Below, in pieces: positions 19,995-32,165 of a DNA stretch of 64,000 bases. The position numbers were made by a program, and so were the translations under genes. The stretch's first letter is position 1, and the number at the start of each line of letters is the position of its first letter. The stretch comes from Blastobasis lacticolella (taxonomy: Eukaryota; Arthropoda; Insecta; Lepidoptera; Blastobasidae): the NCBI GenBank assembly GCA_905147135.1, contig LR990048.1, forward strand, positions 20,134,563-20,198,562. Reading direction: 5' to 3'. The notes under the pieces are model-generated. The model was not told the DNA's origin, searched no databases, and saw nothing but the letters and a program-made list of their open reading frames with translations.

Positions 19995-22900
19995 ATGTCC
20001 CAGATGCTATTTTGGATTTGGAGCGTAGCTGTGCTGGTTGCTCTGGCGCTGTATATCCGCCAAAAGTACTCCTGGTTCAGCAGACAAGGCGTGAAGAACC
20101 TGACGCCTTGCCCACCCGTAGGCAACGGAATCCGACTTTGGCTGGGATTGGATCATTTCACCGTAGATGCAGAGAAGACGTACGATAGTTTCCCGAAAGA
20201 GAGGTCAGTTTTTATCTTACAAATTCACTTTATGGTATTCTGTCTTATCTAACATATTGAGGACTATGTTCACAACACTAATTTAGGGTAGTAAATTTTC
20301 TGTGCTTTTTCTTATGAACGATACCACCAGCTACTCTACTATCCAAAATTTCAAATCTCAACGGTGAAATGGTTCACCGTAGATGCAGAGAAGACGTACG
20401 ACAGTTTCCCGAGAGAGAGGTCAGTTATTTATCTTAAAAATTATTGTCTGACCTTGTGGTTGGTTGGTACCCGTTAAAGTCTTCATTTCTGTCTCTTATC
20501 TCAATTTAAAATTGAAGGTCTTCTAGACTTATCTTGTGAACGGCACTACAAGCTGCACTTCCAGTATTTACGATCAATAAAATTTTGAACTCTTTTTTCC
20601 AAAGTTGTTTAGTGGTTCCGAACACAAAATTTCATATACTCCTACCTTCTACCAAGCTCTTTAATTCCAGATAACTGTACCTCACATTAATAAGAATGGA
20701 ATAATCATAACTAGTACATGCTCGTACCAAGTAAACAATCCTTCCAAGCGCTAAATTTTCTATTTCCAGATTCATCGGCCGATACGATTTCTTCATACCG
20801 CTGGTAATCGTTAGAGACTTAGAGCTGATCAAGAAGATCGCTGTTAAGGATGCAGACCACTTCATTGACCACCGCACATTCATCGATAAGGATATTGATC
20901 CTATCTTCGGGAGAAACCTGGTATCTCTGAAAGGTTCGATTTTAAGTATACCTTTTTTAAGAAATCATGTTAAAAAGTAAGCAAATTGCCCTCCAATTAA
21001 TCTTTACCTATGAAATTCGCGTTTTGTATGGCGAAAATGACGGAAACTAGTCATACAAGTAGATATTTCAATTATTTTGAAATTGCAAACCCGACACACA
21101 ATTAAACTTTGTACGACTTAAAATGAAACTTTGTAGGTTTAATCAAACAACATTAAGCTAACCGGTGCGTACTATTCTATTGTGATAACTACTCTCTTCA
21201 TAAAATTACACCAGGTTAAAGAGGTAAAATTGACGATAAATGAAAAGGGGTATTTTCAAACCCATAAAAAAGTTAACAAAATATTATTTATACAATTTTA
21301 CAGACTTTTCGGGACTTAAATATACTATATTGTCGAAAGCAACTATTACATTTGCTATTTTATGTACAATTCAAAATATTTCAGCAAATATATACTTGCG
21401 AAAACACGCCAATTTCATAGATAAGGACCCAATATTTTCAATAGAGCAATTTCTATTTTCAGTCTGTAACTCTCGCCAACAACAATCACGATTGATTTAG
21501 GATTCATTACGTAATTGTGGATAAGAATAGGACAGCGGATTCTAGTTTAACAACTACGATGACAATAATGATGATTGTAAATATGCAGACCCATATGAGG
21601 CCGGTGCGTTGCCAACGAACGATGTTTATACTTGATCCTTGACAAACACTAAATACGACTTAACAGAATCCTCATCGGTACCACATTTTATTTGTCGAAT
21701 GTCAAGGAACAATAATAGGAAACCTTGATTGCTTTATTTCAAAAGGATAAACCTGAGCTCATCGCATGAATTTAATACCAGTCCAGGCTATGTTCAATAC
21801 AATCAATGGTAAATATTGTTATCGATTGCAGAATTCACTTGATATTAAGAACGAATAACAAGCCATTTTACTGATGTCTGTCGGTCACTTTCCAGTTTGA
21901 GGTCAAGTATATTACTTACAACAGTAATGTGACTATCTTTTACAAGCTTAGAATAATATCTACTGAGTATTAGATTTTTCTTAAGGTCCTTAAGTGGTAA
22001 TCTGGCAAGTGGAGGAATTATTTTATTACGTGTAAGACATCCTTTATAAGTACGGGAACAACATCGCACTTACATAAAGCACAGGTGGGGTACGCAGCGA
22101 CTATGAACCGCCACTTTGCTCTGTCCTGAGTCCTGACACAACTCCATAGCCTCGCATATATCCACATCTCCTTTTATTCTTGCCACTTTGGACCACAGCT
22201 TTTTTTAGAACATTACTGATCTGATCAGTAAATGTTTTCCTGGGCCTGTCCTCTCGAGGGCCTGTTTTCCAAATACGCACTATATACTTCTTTCGACAAT
22301 CATTATACGGGAACTAATAATAAGGTTAATATCTCGCGCGTGATTGCTCGGGGTCCGTCTTTACCACGATCCAGAACTAAAGCAGATCAGGTAAGTACAG
22401 AGGAGCGACTTCCATCTGACCTCTGTGACCCTATCAGAACGGGAACCTGACAAAGTTGGATAATTGTTACTCATTCAGTCGCATGGATATGCATGATCCA
22501 TCATTATGTATTCCCTCACCGTTAGACTTTCTTTATAATTAACTAGTGGACTCGGCGCGACTTCGGTAGCGTACGCCTACTTTAGCCCCACCTACCCATC
22601 CATTTTTTCTTGCTTATAGACCTTTCTTTTGAATAACTCTATCTATTGTTGCGTGGTTTAAAAGATCTAAGCGTACATAGATACATACGTAGGTACACAG
22701 GGACAGACGGCGGGAAGCGACTTTGTTTTATAGATACTATGTATGGAATTAGGTAATGGCATTAATCTACTTACTTAATGCTTTTCATAAGGCGACGAAT
22801 GGAGGGACATGCGCGGCACGCTAAGTCCTGCCTTCACCAGCTCCAAGATCCGACTGATGGTGCCCTTCATGGTGGAAGTCGGAGATCAGATGACGGACGT

Positions 22901-25900
22901 CCTGAAAAAGAAGATTCTGGACTCTAATGGTAAGCAGAGAAAATTAGAAGACGATAGACGACCTGAGTATCAGTTGGTCTGCCACGCAGAGATCCCGGGT
23001 TTGATTCCCGGCCGAGCAGAAATTGAAATGATGAATTTTAATTTCTGTTACGGGTCTGGGTGTAGTAGTTAAATTAAGTATGATTTAAAAAAATATTTAA
23101 GTATTTCAGCAGCTATTTAAAACCCATAACACAAGCTTTACTTACTTTGTGGCTAGATGGCGCTGTGTGAATTTGTCCAATCACATTTATATGTTTCATT
23201 ATCGTCGGTGGCCTGGTGGTTAAGGGGTTCGTCCGACACGTAATTTGTATAAGCATATTTAGTTTTATTTTTTATTCTTATTTATTTATTACTCGTTGGT
23301 CGTAACGATAAAACATTCAGATAAAGGTTTACTAAAATTGTGACTCCGCTTCTAATAGGACCACGATTAGTCCGTATTAACTGACAGTAGTAAAAATTAT
23401 TAAGTGTGGATATGGCAATAATCTGGGGATTATCTGTCCTTGTCAGTCCTTCTTGTAAACATTCAATCAATTTATTTTGTCACGATTAGCTTGAACTTTT
23501 GTCTAAATTATTATTCATGCTGGAAATTATCTCCCGCACTTCCATTTTAATTGTTTCGCCCATTATTTAATAATATTTTTTATAACTCACGAAAATAAAC
23601 AATCCTACAGAAATCAAATTGTTTGTTATGACTTTTATGAATAACGTTCTATGACGGATAAAAAACTTGGCATAAGTTGCTATACAGAGTCTTTTTTTTA
23701 AATATGGGTCTCGGACTTAGCGTGGTCTTATTATAAATATCTCAATATTCCTAATACGTTAATCGTAAAGCGTTGAAACCATCATTATTGCTCATCCTAT
23801 AATTCTAGACTCATGATAGTCCAACAGTATAGGTACACAAAAACCTACGTCAGGAATTATTTAGCCAATAAGCAGTTTTCCAATATGCATCTAAAGCTTT
23901 CCTTATCACTCGCTAGATGGCGCCCCAACAATTTTGGTAATCGAATATTGCTTGAAATAGGTACTTATTAAAGAGGATATAAACACTGGGTATCTTGTAC
24001 TGGATCACATCAATACATTTCAACAATTTTAGAGGTTTTAATAAATGATTACAAAAAATTTCATCAATTTGATTGAGTCATTTCGTTTCATGGACGCTAG
24101 GATCAAAAATTAATGTAGTTCAAATATAAAAGGTTTGTATTAAAATGGAACATAATGCCTACTAATATAAATAATAATAAATAATCTTTTCACATTTCTT
24201 TCAACCTTCAAAAGCTATGTTGATATAAATAAACATTTTATTTTTATGTTTAGTATTAGTTGGCTGCAATCACTGCCACCATCATACAGATTAAAAAAAG
24301 ATTATCAAAATTGTAGGAGCGCCATCTATTGATGCTTTTTGAAACCAACTGACTATACCTACTGGATAATTCGTCATTGCAGACCCTGTACATACACATC
24401 TATTTACACTCATTATCACAGTCCATAACAGTCCACTGCTGGACTAATTAATATAATTATGAATATAACAATGGAAAACGCTGCTGCCCATTTTCCAGCC
24501 TGCGGAGACTCTTTGATTTTTGCTGCGAAAACACAAGTCACCTTGTACGACAGCCACGAGTATAAGGGGTTGGTGCTATTCTACTCTGCCGGCCACCACA
24601 CGTCCAATTCACACTCTTCTGACATAATTTGTGTATGTTGGTGCGGTATTACCTCTAACCCTTATTTGATTCAGATGGCTACATCGACGTGGAAATGAAA
24701 GACCTGACGACTCGATACGCCAATGACGTCATCGCTACCTGCGCTTTTGGCCTCAAGGTGAACTCCCATACTGATGAGAACAATGAGTTCTATATAAGAG
24801 GAAAGGAAGCATCCGATTTCAAGTTCAAACAAGTCTTAATCTTCCTTGGCTTTATGCTGTTCCCAAAAATAATAAAGGTATGTTTTTTCTACTACAAACT
24901 ACATTCCTAAAGTCGTATGTACAGTCATGCAACTAATTACCTAATACTATAACATTATTGCATCGAATGCTACATCGAATGTTTAAAATAATACACCGGG
25001 ATCGTAGATAGGCACACATAGAAACACATCAGGTGCGTTTCAGCTTGGTTAAATTAAATAAACAAAATGCTCAGTAAGAATTAACGACAAACATTATTTA
25101 TTTATTTATTTTACATTCACATTTTATACTATATTTTATATATTTGGCACGTCCATAGGCTGCGGTGACTGCCACTTTAGTGGTATAAATAAACGAAAAA
25201 GTAATTAATAATAGAATAATCATTTCATTTTCAGATGTTTAAAATTACTCTATTATCGAAAGAGGCGACGAAATTTTTCAGAAAAACAATACTCGGTACG
25301 ATGCAGCATAGAGAGGACAATAACATTTTCAGACCGGATATGATACATCTACTTATGGAAGCTAAGAAAGGTAAAGGTTGTTGTTAATTATTAAGACCTT
25401 ATGTACCATTGGACAGCAAATAAATAAATATGAATATGAATATGAATATGAATAAATAAACCGAAGACAACACTCAGTATGACGACAGCAACATATCTAT
25501 CTGACTATCAAATAAAAAAATTAAGAATAGGGTGGCGCTGTGTCGAAACACATTGGTTGGTTTTATCGTGAAACGTCTATGCTCGCGGGATCCGTGGCAG
25601 AGATAGTTGTGCTCACGGAGTAGGTGTCGTTCACTAGGCGTACTTTGTCAGCTTTGAGATTGTCTCGAAACCACCTCGCTCGCTCAGCGCCGGGCATTAG
25701 CATACCCCCAATCTTTCCGACGATAGTCATGATTTGTATTTCTTGCTGGCTCTTGCACGGGCTGAGTCCGACATATTTAATATTCGTATATTATTTTACA
25801 CTTTTTGCTTATTTTTACTATAAATATTGTCCAAATTACACCTATTTTTACATGGATCGACTGCTGTAGACAAACTCAATCATACTGATGCAAAAATCAC

Positions 25901-28900
25901 AACCCTATAAAGTGTGAGTCGTGATTAACACCGAATAGAAATGCACGGAAGCGCTCGTTCCGATAAATTCAGTCAATCATAATCCTAAGGTACATTTTTT
26001 ATTTTAGGTAGCTTAACTCATGATGTAAAAGGAACGGACGAGGATGCTGGTTTTGCCACCGTCGAAGAGTCTACTATTGGAACAAAGCAAGTAATCAGAG
26101 GTATTCAATAATTTTATACTAGATAAACAGATATACTAGATAAACAGATCTACCAGATATTTTCAGCATGTGTTCGGCTACTAAAGTTGGCCTTAAGACG
26201 ATAAATATCTGGTCGAAATATATTTGGGAAACGTAAGCATTTGACACTGAAATCGAATATCTAACGTAAATTGTTTTATTTTCCCAAAGTATTCTTTTTA
26301 TTCTATTCAGTGACAAACGAGCAGGCAACCCACCTGACATCTACGATTCATGCATTTAGATAGCAGGCAACAAAAATGCAAAAACGCAGGTGCGTTGTCA
26401 CTGTGAGAACTAAGATGAAATTCCTCATGCCTGCCCCTACCTACAGCCTGTAGTATATTTGGCGTTTGATAACTTGACGGACTGCTCAAAGAATTTAGAG
26501 GCCAAATTCTTTGGGACTGCTAGGCTTTGGTAAGATTATTGTCATCTGTTACATATGTTGTGACAGTCTCATACAAGAGGTTATGTTTGGAAATTTCAGA
26601 ATGGACTGATGACGATCTCATAGCGCAAGCAGTGATTTTCTACATGGCCGGCTTCGACACTGTTTCTACGTGCATGTCCTTCCTGATGCATGAGCTGGCT
26701 GTGAATCCTGACGTGCAGAACAAGCTGTTTAAGGAGATCATGGAGAATGAGGAAAAGAACGGCGGGAAGTTTGACTATAATACAGTGCAGAAAATGACAT
26801 ACCTGGATATGGTGGTTTCGGGTGAGTTCTTTTATTTCAATTTCAATTTCAAATTCAAATTTTATTTATATATTATATAAATTATGTAAGACACAGATGT
26901 TGCACATTATTACTAATTACAAAAATGTCCGTTTACTCGTAAATACGTAGGTGCTAATTATTTTACATGTCAAAGTTAATATTAATATTATTATATGTAC
27001 TTATTTATTTAATTTGGATATTAATTTACACTAATATTACATGTCAATTTGAAGTCTAAAGAAATATTACAGATTAGGAATCGCACAAATCTTAAAAATC
27101 GACACATTAAAATTATCACGTTTGAGAGACTTACGATCATGATACCTTTGATATAAAACAAAATCTAACAACAATCTACTCTTATTGAACTTCTAAATTA
27201 AGACAATTTCAATTAAAAAAGAAAGAGTCCCCGTTAATGACCCGGCTAATTTCTATGTTTGTAGTCATTGCACCCAGATGAAAGACAACAAGTTGGATAA
27301 CGTGATTAAAACTAATATAAACATCTTTACATACTCAATATATATATAAATTATCAATTTTCAGAGGCACTAAGACTTTGGCCTCCGGCACCAGCACTGG
27401 AAAGACAGTGCGTACAAAATTACAACTTGGGCAAACCAAACGCAGATGCAACAGAAGACTATATTGTAAGAATTTACATTCACAATTTTGTGTATTTACA
27501 ATATTTTAGTTTGAATTGCGACTCACCATCGTTTGATAGCTCAATGATTTGCGAAGCGTGCATTAAGATCTTGCAGGCCATGTACACCAACACTGGAGCA
27601 GTCGTCAAAACAATCGTAGGCCATACTAAGCCCATCCCGATTACCCGAATCTCTCGTCCCAGTCAAGTCGCGAATCTCTGCAGCTTTGGCCAAACGGCTT
27701 GCCCGGCAGATACAGGTGGCCCAAGAATAGATGGATTGACATCGCTGAGTCGGATGTGAGAGTCCACGATTTAAGAGTTACGATGCGCCGATGCCGAAGA
27801 CCGGGCGAGGTGGAAATGAATGAGTAGGAAAGCGGACCCTGGATGAACGCTAGGACGAGTTTTATGATGATGTTCCGAAAACAGACCAACACAACTCAAT
27901 ATTTATATCTTGTTAGAACCTTTACCTGTCTTAAATATAGCACTTAACTCTTTGACTTCCGGATTTCATACACTGTATTACGTGATGTCTATCTAGGCAG
28001 GCGAGTTAGGATCCTTCTTGATTTACGTCTAAAAGAACACACTATTCCGCAGATACAAGCTGGCCATGGTGTTGCCTTCCCTGTGTGGTCGATCCACCGC
28101 GACCCTCGGTACTTCCCAGATCCTTTACGATTCGACCCTGAGCGATTCTCGGAGCAGAACAAGCACAATATCAAACCCTACTCCTACATGCCCTTCGGAC
28201 TGGGCCCGAGGAACTGCATCGGTGAGAACTTTCTTCAAACTTTTATTTAGAATATAATTTTATCCGGTTGTAGGAATCAGTCGAGCCCTAGGAGTCCGCC
28301 TAGGTGAGTACCACCGCCTTATCTATTTCCGTCCTCTCTATTGTTGTGTTTCGGTTTGAAGGATAAGGTAGCCAGCACAGTGAGATGCATGGGACATTTC
28401 ATCTTAGCCCTTGTAAGTGACAATTCACCTGTGGTTATGCATTTTTGTTACTAGTACCTAAAAGCAGCAGTCACTGCGGACCACCAGGTGGGCTGTTTGC
28501 TCGTTTGGCACTGAGCAGCATAAAAAAACTTGCGATTTGATCAACTTCGAAGAGCATATACAAGTGTACTACCCCTTCTTGTAGTTGTGGCGTGGTTCTT
28601 GTATTAGCAAAGATACGTGATGCACTACAGAACCGTAGGAGCCCAAATAGAGATCTGAAGATGTTGTTACACGAATTCGTTGTACTTATATCTTTTAGGT
28701 AAATTTAAACGACAGAGCTTGTGTAAAATACGTTACAGTAGGCTCTAAACAACATTAGTTTTACTTAACCTGTACAGCGAGTAAATCTATACTTTAACAC
28801 TTTAAAACTTTCCACATTTAGAAAGAGTTCTGCGCTCTCTCTCTCTCTCTTTCACAGTTATCACCTAAGTCAGTAAATTTATAAACACGACTCAACGGGA

Positions 28901-29513
28901 TATTGTTTAAAGGAAGTGGTGGTACACTTTCAGGCATTTTCAACTTTCCTCTGAAAACCATAACTTAGCTTTTGTTTTCATTATACGTTAAACCGTGTTC
29001 TGCCACATAGGTTTGATTAATTTTAAGCAATTTTCTTAGACCGCCCAGTGACGGGTTGAGCATCTGCATATCTGCATCTGCAGCACTTCTGCAAATAAAT
29101 AAATAACTAATGTTATTTACACAAACATTGTCTATGAAACAACCAACATGTGTGCTGCTCAGCCCGCTGATGACCAGGCCAGAGTAGTTCATCTTATATC
29201 TTAGGCGAATATATCTTAGGCCTGAGTCTTCAGCCACATTGCGGTTTATAAGCTACCTTTCAAATATTAGACATCACGAGAATCCAGAAATATCGTCATC
29301 CATGTAGATTAGCATTTTGATGATAATGAATTCCTTATCTTTACAGGATCCCGATTCGCGCTGTGCGAGGTGAAGGTGATGGTGTACCAGCTATTGAAGA
29401 ACATGGAGCTCTCTCCAGCATCCAAGACCAAGATCCCAGCAGAACTGTCCAAGACGGAGCTAAATTTGAGGATAGATGGAGGATTCTGGGTCAGGATGAG
29501 GGCTAGAACTTAG
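19995..29513 (+). CDS. Cytochrome P450, CYP9A-type, ten exons, 533 aa
   Basis: Microsomal haem-thiolate monooxygenase. CYP9A enzymes of moths oxidise plant allelochemicals and insecticides; this protein's substrate is unknown. Exons read from GT/AG sites and frame: 19995-20203, 20770-20933, 22792-22929, 24675-24877, 25235-25370, 26008-26100, 26600-26821, 27365-27465, 28053-28221, 29347-29513. They sum to 1602 nt with consistent phases and no stops. Visible parts: N-terminal membrane anchor (residues 1-25), Pro-rich hinge PCPPVGN (~43), C-helix WRDMR (128-132), I-helix AGFDT (331-335), K-helix EALR (389-392), PERF (451-454) and haem loop FGLGPRNCIG with Cys477 as haem ligand. Length and motifs match CYP9A (about 530 aa). 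The ATG was chosen because it begins the anchor; a second Met is at codon 4. Introns carry SINEs and LINE pieces, and introns 1-2 carry exon-duplication scars. Splice sites lack transcript support. Confidence 0.92.
20373..20595 (+). repeat. Tandem duplicate of exon 1 end and intron 1 start
   Basis: Bases 20373-20420 repeat the last 47 coding bases of exon 1 and its GTCAGT donor (20157-20209) with only a few changes. The following intron sequence is also repeated in diverged form: CTTGTGAACGGCACTACAAG resembles 20311-20332. The period is 216 bp. The copy encodes TVDAEKTYDSFPRER but has no nearby acceptor AG, so it is probably not spliced in. Confidence 0.8.
21304..21445 (+). pseudogene. Probable decayed duplicate of P450 exon 2
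   Basis: After a TTTTACAG acceptor-like site, an open frame gives DFSGLKY...HANFIDKDPIF. Real exon 2 gives RFIGRYD...HRTFIDKDIDPIF. The distance from the F-x-G start to PIF is 44 residues here and 46 in exon 2, and the difference is the missing ID pair. At DNA level TTCATAGATAAGGA matches TTCATCGATAAGGA. The reading frame is offset one base from the acceptor phase needed, and the middle is badly diverged, so it is non-functional. Confidence 0.5.
22325..22528 (-). mobile_element. SINE-1 3' half in P450 intron 2
   Basis: A diverged tail half of SINE-1, inverted: TCGGGGTCCGTCTTTACCACGATCC, then GAGCGACTTCCATCTGACC and a partial body. It is older than the other copies, judging by its mismatches. 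Confidence 0.65.
22540..22740 (+). repeat. Repeat in intron 2 shared with 60370-60460
   Basis: The end GTTTAAAAGATCTAAGCG...GGGACAGACGGCGGGAAGCG...ATACTATGTA is repeated at about 60388-60452. Such segments are typical of abundant non-autonomous lepidopteran elements, but I cannot name the family. Confidence 0.55.
22957..23190 (+). mobile_element. SINE-2 at the start of P450 intron 3
   Basis: A near full-length copy: tRNA-like head GACGACCTGAGTATCAGTTG...GGGTTTGATTCC, then TTTTAATTTCTGTTACGGGT, then the tail GTGGCTAGATGGCGCTGTGT. It begins only about 27 bases downstream of the exon 3 donor. Compare 44390-44630. Confidence 0.8.
23378..23462 (+). repeat. 85-bp segment shared with the flank of the first dehydrogenase
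   Basis: The sequence TAACTGACAGTAGTAAAAATTATTAAGTGTGGATATGGCAAT...CTGTCCTTGTCAGTCCTT (pieces) is nearly identical to 34915-34997. It lies in P450 intron 3. Confidence 0.7.
24150..24390 (-). repeat. Inverted copy of the 17760-17960 repeat, intron 3
   Basis: The reverse complement carries GCCATCTATTGATGCTTTTT and CAATCACTGCCACCATCATA, matching the + strand repeat at 17.8 kb. Confidence 0.65.
24411..24606 (-). mobile_element. Repeat family Z, intron 3
   Basis: An inverted copy of the family Z unit (see 12143-12392): AGTCCACTGCTGGACT...TTGTACGACAGCCACGAGTA...AGAGTAGAATAGCACCAACC on the reverse strand. It ends about 70 bp before exon 4. The ATG frame across it is not a gene. Confidence 0.75.
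25145..25195 (+). mobile_element. LINE 3' end fragment, family P3, intron 4
   Basis: The fragment GTCCATAGGCTGCGGTGACTGC...TTAGTGGTATAAA is the last part of the P3 tail found at 36905-37105, 40515-40745, 53065-53210 and 63362-63522. Confidence 0.6.
26282..26430 (-). repeat. Retroposon-like repeat M, intron 6
   Basis: The sequence GTGACAAACGAGCAGGCAACCCACCTG...CACTGTGAGAACTAAGATGAAAT is related, inverted, to 28375-28520 (+) and 8975-9060 (+), and parallel to 33400-33500. The poly-A side of the family (AGCATAAAAAAA) is best seen at 28520. Confidence 0.6.
27600..27872 (+). mobile_element. RTE-like LINE 3' fragment, intron 8
   Basis: The frame gives RWPKNRWIDIAESDVRVHDL-like residues around 27716-27775 and then a MDECxDE-type tail ending in TTTTATGATGATG. 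Compare the tails at 35140-35300 and 58480-59110. It is decayed and untranslated. Confidence 0.65.
28375..28525 (+). repeat. Retroposon-like repeat M, intron 9
   Basis: The sequence CATTTCATCTTAGCCCTTGTAAGTGACAA...CCACCAGGTGGGCTGTTTGCTCG ends in CATAAAAAAA. The A-rich end marks a retroposon in + orientation. Confidence 0.6.
28965..29215 (-). mobile_element. LINE reverse transcriptase fragment, intron 9
   Basis: The minus strand encodes GLSSTHVGCFIDNVCVNNISY and GGLRKLL.I..TYVAEHGLTYNENKS, which flank the YADD site of the same LINE type as 29849-31500. The YADD itself has been destroyed (ISYLFICRSAADADM). It sits about 130 bp before exon 10. Confidence 0.75.
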
Positions 29514-29848
29514 AAAATATCAAAGATATACGAACAAGACATTTTAGTAGCTATAAATATATTTATTAAGTAAGTTGTTTATTTGAAAATACAATTAATT
29601 TTTTTAAATGCATACATATTCAAATTCAAATCATTTATTTCAGAATAATTATTCCATAATTTGTTAGTAAATGAACAATATTGACTATGCTATGTTATTA
29701 GATAATTTTCTTATGTCATAAGATTCACATTCATAAAATTATATAAAATTCCAATAACACTTGTTCTGATGTAAAAATAGATGTCAAATGAAAATAAAAT
29801 AAAAAACAATTTCAAAATAAATATCAAATAAACAATTCAATGTCAACC

Positions 29849-31500
29849 TTAATCTACTAGCAGTGATGTCCAGTGGCTGGCCATGGGGCACTCGTACCTA
29901 TCCTCAAACGCCCTCAGGATGGTGTTTGTGCCGCCGCAAACCCAAATCATAAGGGAAGCAATTTTTTTCCTCATGATAGCGGGAAACCCGTCAGTGCGCG
30001 CCGCGGCAAACATGGTGGAAGCACTACAGAAGCGCGGCAGCCCCAACAGCATCCTGAACACGTGATTATACTGGACTCGTAGCGCGTTATATGTCTTTCG
30101 CGTATATCTCACCCACAGGGCTGCTCGTATAAAATGATTGACAGTATGCCTTAAACAGGGTGACTTTTACGTCTTCTGTACACCGAGCAAACCTGCGAAC
30201 GATCATATTACTTTGGACAGCCAGCGCTCTACGTTCCCTCTCAATGTCCAGGTCGTCCGTAATGACCTTCGTCACGATGTGACCCAAGACTCTTTTCAAA
30301 GAGGTTCCGTACAGCTTGCTTGGCGGCACGTCGTTGGGAGAGCTATTGCCTGCGACGAAGACTAAGAGCTCACTCTTTTTGGTGTTGTAAAGCAACCCAT
30401 TAGTTTCGGCATAAGTTTGGCACACTTGCTGTATCTTCCTGAGCGCACTGACCGACGGGCTCAGCAGCATCATATCATCCGCGTAGCTAATGCTGTTGAC
30501 ATTGACGCCATCTATAGAGCATCCCGTATGCATGCTGATGAACCCGCGAATCAGGTGGTCCATGCACAGGTTGAAGAACTTCGGAGACGTCAGCCCCCTG
30601 CCTCACGCCGCACTTCAGCCCGTACTCATCCGAGCGCTTCCCCGCCCACCGTGCATAATTTACCTGGTTCTCATACCAAAACCTAAATATACCTATAAGC
30701 TCAGATGGATTATGTATCCTCTCCAACTTGTTCCACAAAACCGTATAAGACACCAAATCGAAGGCCTTCGAGAGATCTAAAAAGCATGCGTACACTGGCG
30801 TGCTACGGTCTGTATAGTATCAGACAGTGCGGTTGAGGCCATGATAGCACTTTCAGTGGACACGACAGACCTAAAACCAAACTGCATTTATCCAGATGCC
30901 TATCAAGCACACCATCCAGCACCTCGGCAATGACAGTCGCCAACGATATGGGTCTATAGTTAGTTTTATCAGCTTTATCTCCCGTCCCGTTTTTAACAAT
31001 AGGCACCACAATTGTCTTTATCAAATCCGAGGGTAAGTACGAGTGCCGCAGGCACAGATTAAAAAGCAGTGCCAGTACTCTAGGTAAATGAACCCCCGCG
31101 TGACTGAGGTGTTTCATACTAATCCATCGTGCCCTGGAGACTTTCCCCTGGAAATCTGTGCGACAACCTCGTGAGCTGTGATTTGTGTCGGTAAGCAGTC
31201 ACGGTGCCCCACGGGTCGTGCCGTCACAGGAAAATGATCCTTAAATAGGTTCGCGATGGTTTCGGGCTCCGTTCAACTTTCCTACGCCTTGCCAAAATTC
31301 ATCTGAGTTTTTTACAATGGCTTGTTGCTAACATATCCATTTTTATTTGATCAGCATGTTTTATACACAAACTTAACTGAGATTTAAACTGCCTTCTACT
31401 ATTACACATTTTGTCATAATACTCCCCATATCTTGGCCTGCCATACAAAGACCACATTTCATAGTCACACCTAGCTAGAGTTGATGTTTCCTAGTTTTAA
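29849..31500 (-). mobile_element. Non-LTR retrotransposon RT pseudogene
   Basis: Four overlapping minus-strand frames make one decayed reverse transcriptase. 30803-31117 holds IVPIVKNGTGD...NYRPISLATV; 30487-30795 holds ACFLDLSKAFDLV and CGVRQGADVS; 30087-30563 holds SISYADDMMLLSPSVSALRK; 29849-30112 holds the C-terminal tail with RVQYNHVFRMLLGLPRF. Upstream linker sequence continues to about 31500. Frameshifts between blocks rule out function. It lies about 330 bp past the P450 stop, in the opposite direction. Confidence 0.85.
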
Positions 31501-32165
31501 AGTGTGTACAACGTGTACTTGTCATCACTGCCGCGTCAGATAATATTTTAATAATGTCAAGATACATATTATTAAAGATAGATAGATGGTCAATATTTTT
31601 ACACATACAGTCAACAATTAGTACATCGCATAGAAAAATCGATTACAATGAATTCTTTATGATCACATCACAGCCCAGCTCCTCCAAATCAGCGCAGTGC
31701 CAGCTTTGCTCAGAACAAAAGGATAAGAGTTCTATACCAAACAGATGCCAGGATTGGCGTTTAAATTGCCCAAAACGTAAGCAATTTCTCCCCTGCACTT
31801 TCGATAATAGCACTGATCGCACTCATACATTGCATGCATATTTACCTGTGATTCTGAAGGCGAAGACCTTAGAGCTACAGTTCTGATACGGATTTAACGA
31901 GGTTTCGACGCGAGTTTCAATTGATGCGTTGTAGAGTCGTTAAATTCGTATATTTCTCACAATTCGAGGTGAAAATATATTTTAATTAAGAATGCATGGC
32001 AGAAACTTTATAGATAAAATCGTGTGACATAATATTGAGAGTGGCAAAAATAACGAAACATTCGCAAATAAAAAAGTTCAAGCATGCTGAATACCAGGGA
32101 TGCATTCAGGATTCGTTCGTACGTTGCGCTACTAGCTTTCCCCGCAGATCAAATAAATATCTGGC
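31501..32165. other. Spacer, no gene seen
   Basis: The short frame near 31554-31886 has no recognisable domain. No strong repeat match was found. Confidence 0.4.

Noticed and set aside
20373..20420. Duplicated exon 1 end as a cassette exon
   Set aside because: No acceptor AG with a pyrimidine tract directly upstream, so inclusion is unlikely.
21240..21500. 86-aa frame in intron 2 as an independent gene
   Set aside because: No start context or known domain; better explained as decayed exon 2 sequence.
24459..24698. ATG frame just before P450 exon 4
   Set aside because: It lies in an inverted family Z repeat and only shares the exon 4 boundary by chance.
25420..25462. GAATAT/AATA tandem run as CRISPR or minisatellite
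   Set aside because: It is a simple hexamer microsatellite in intron 5.
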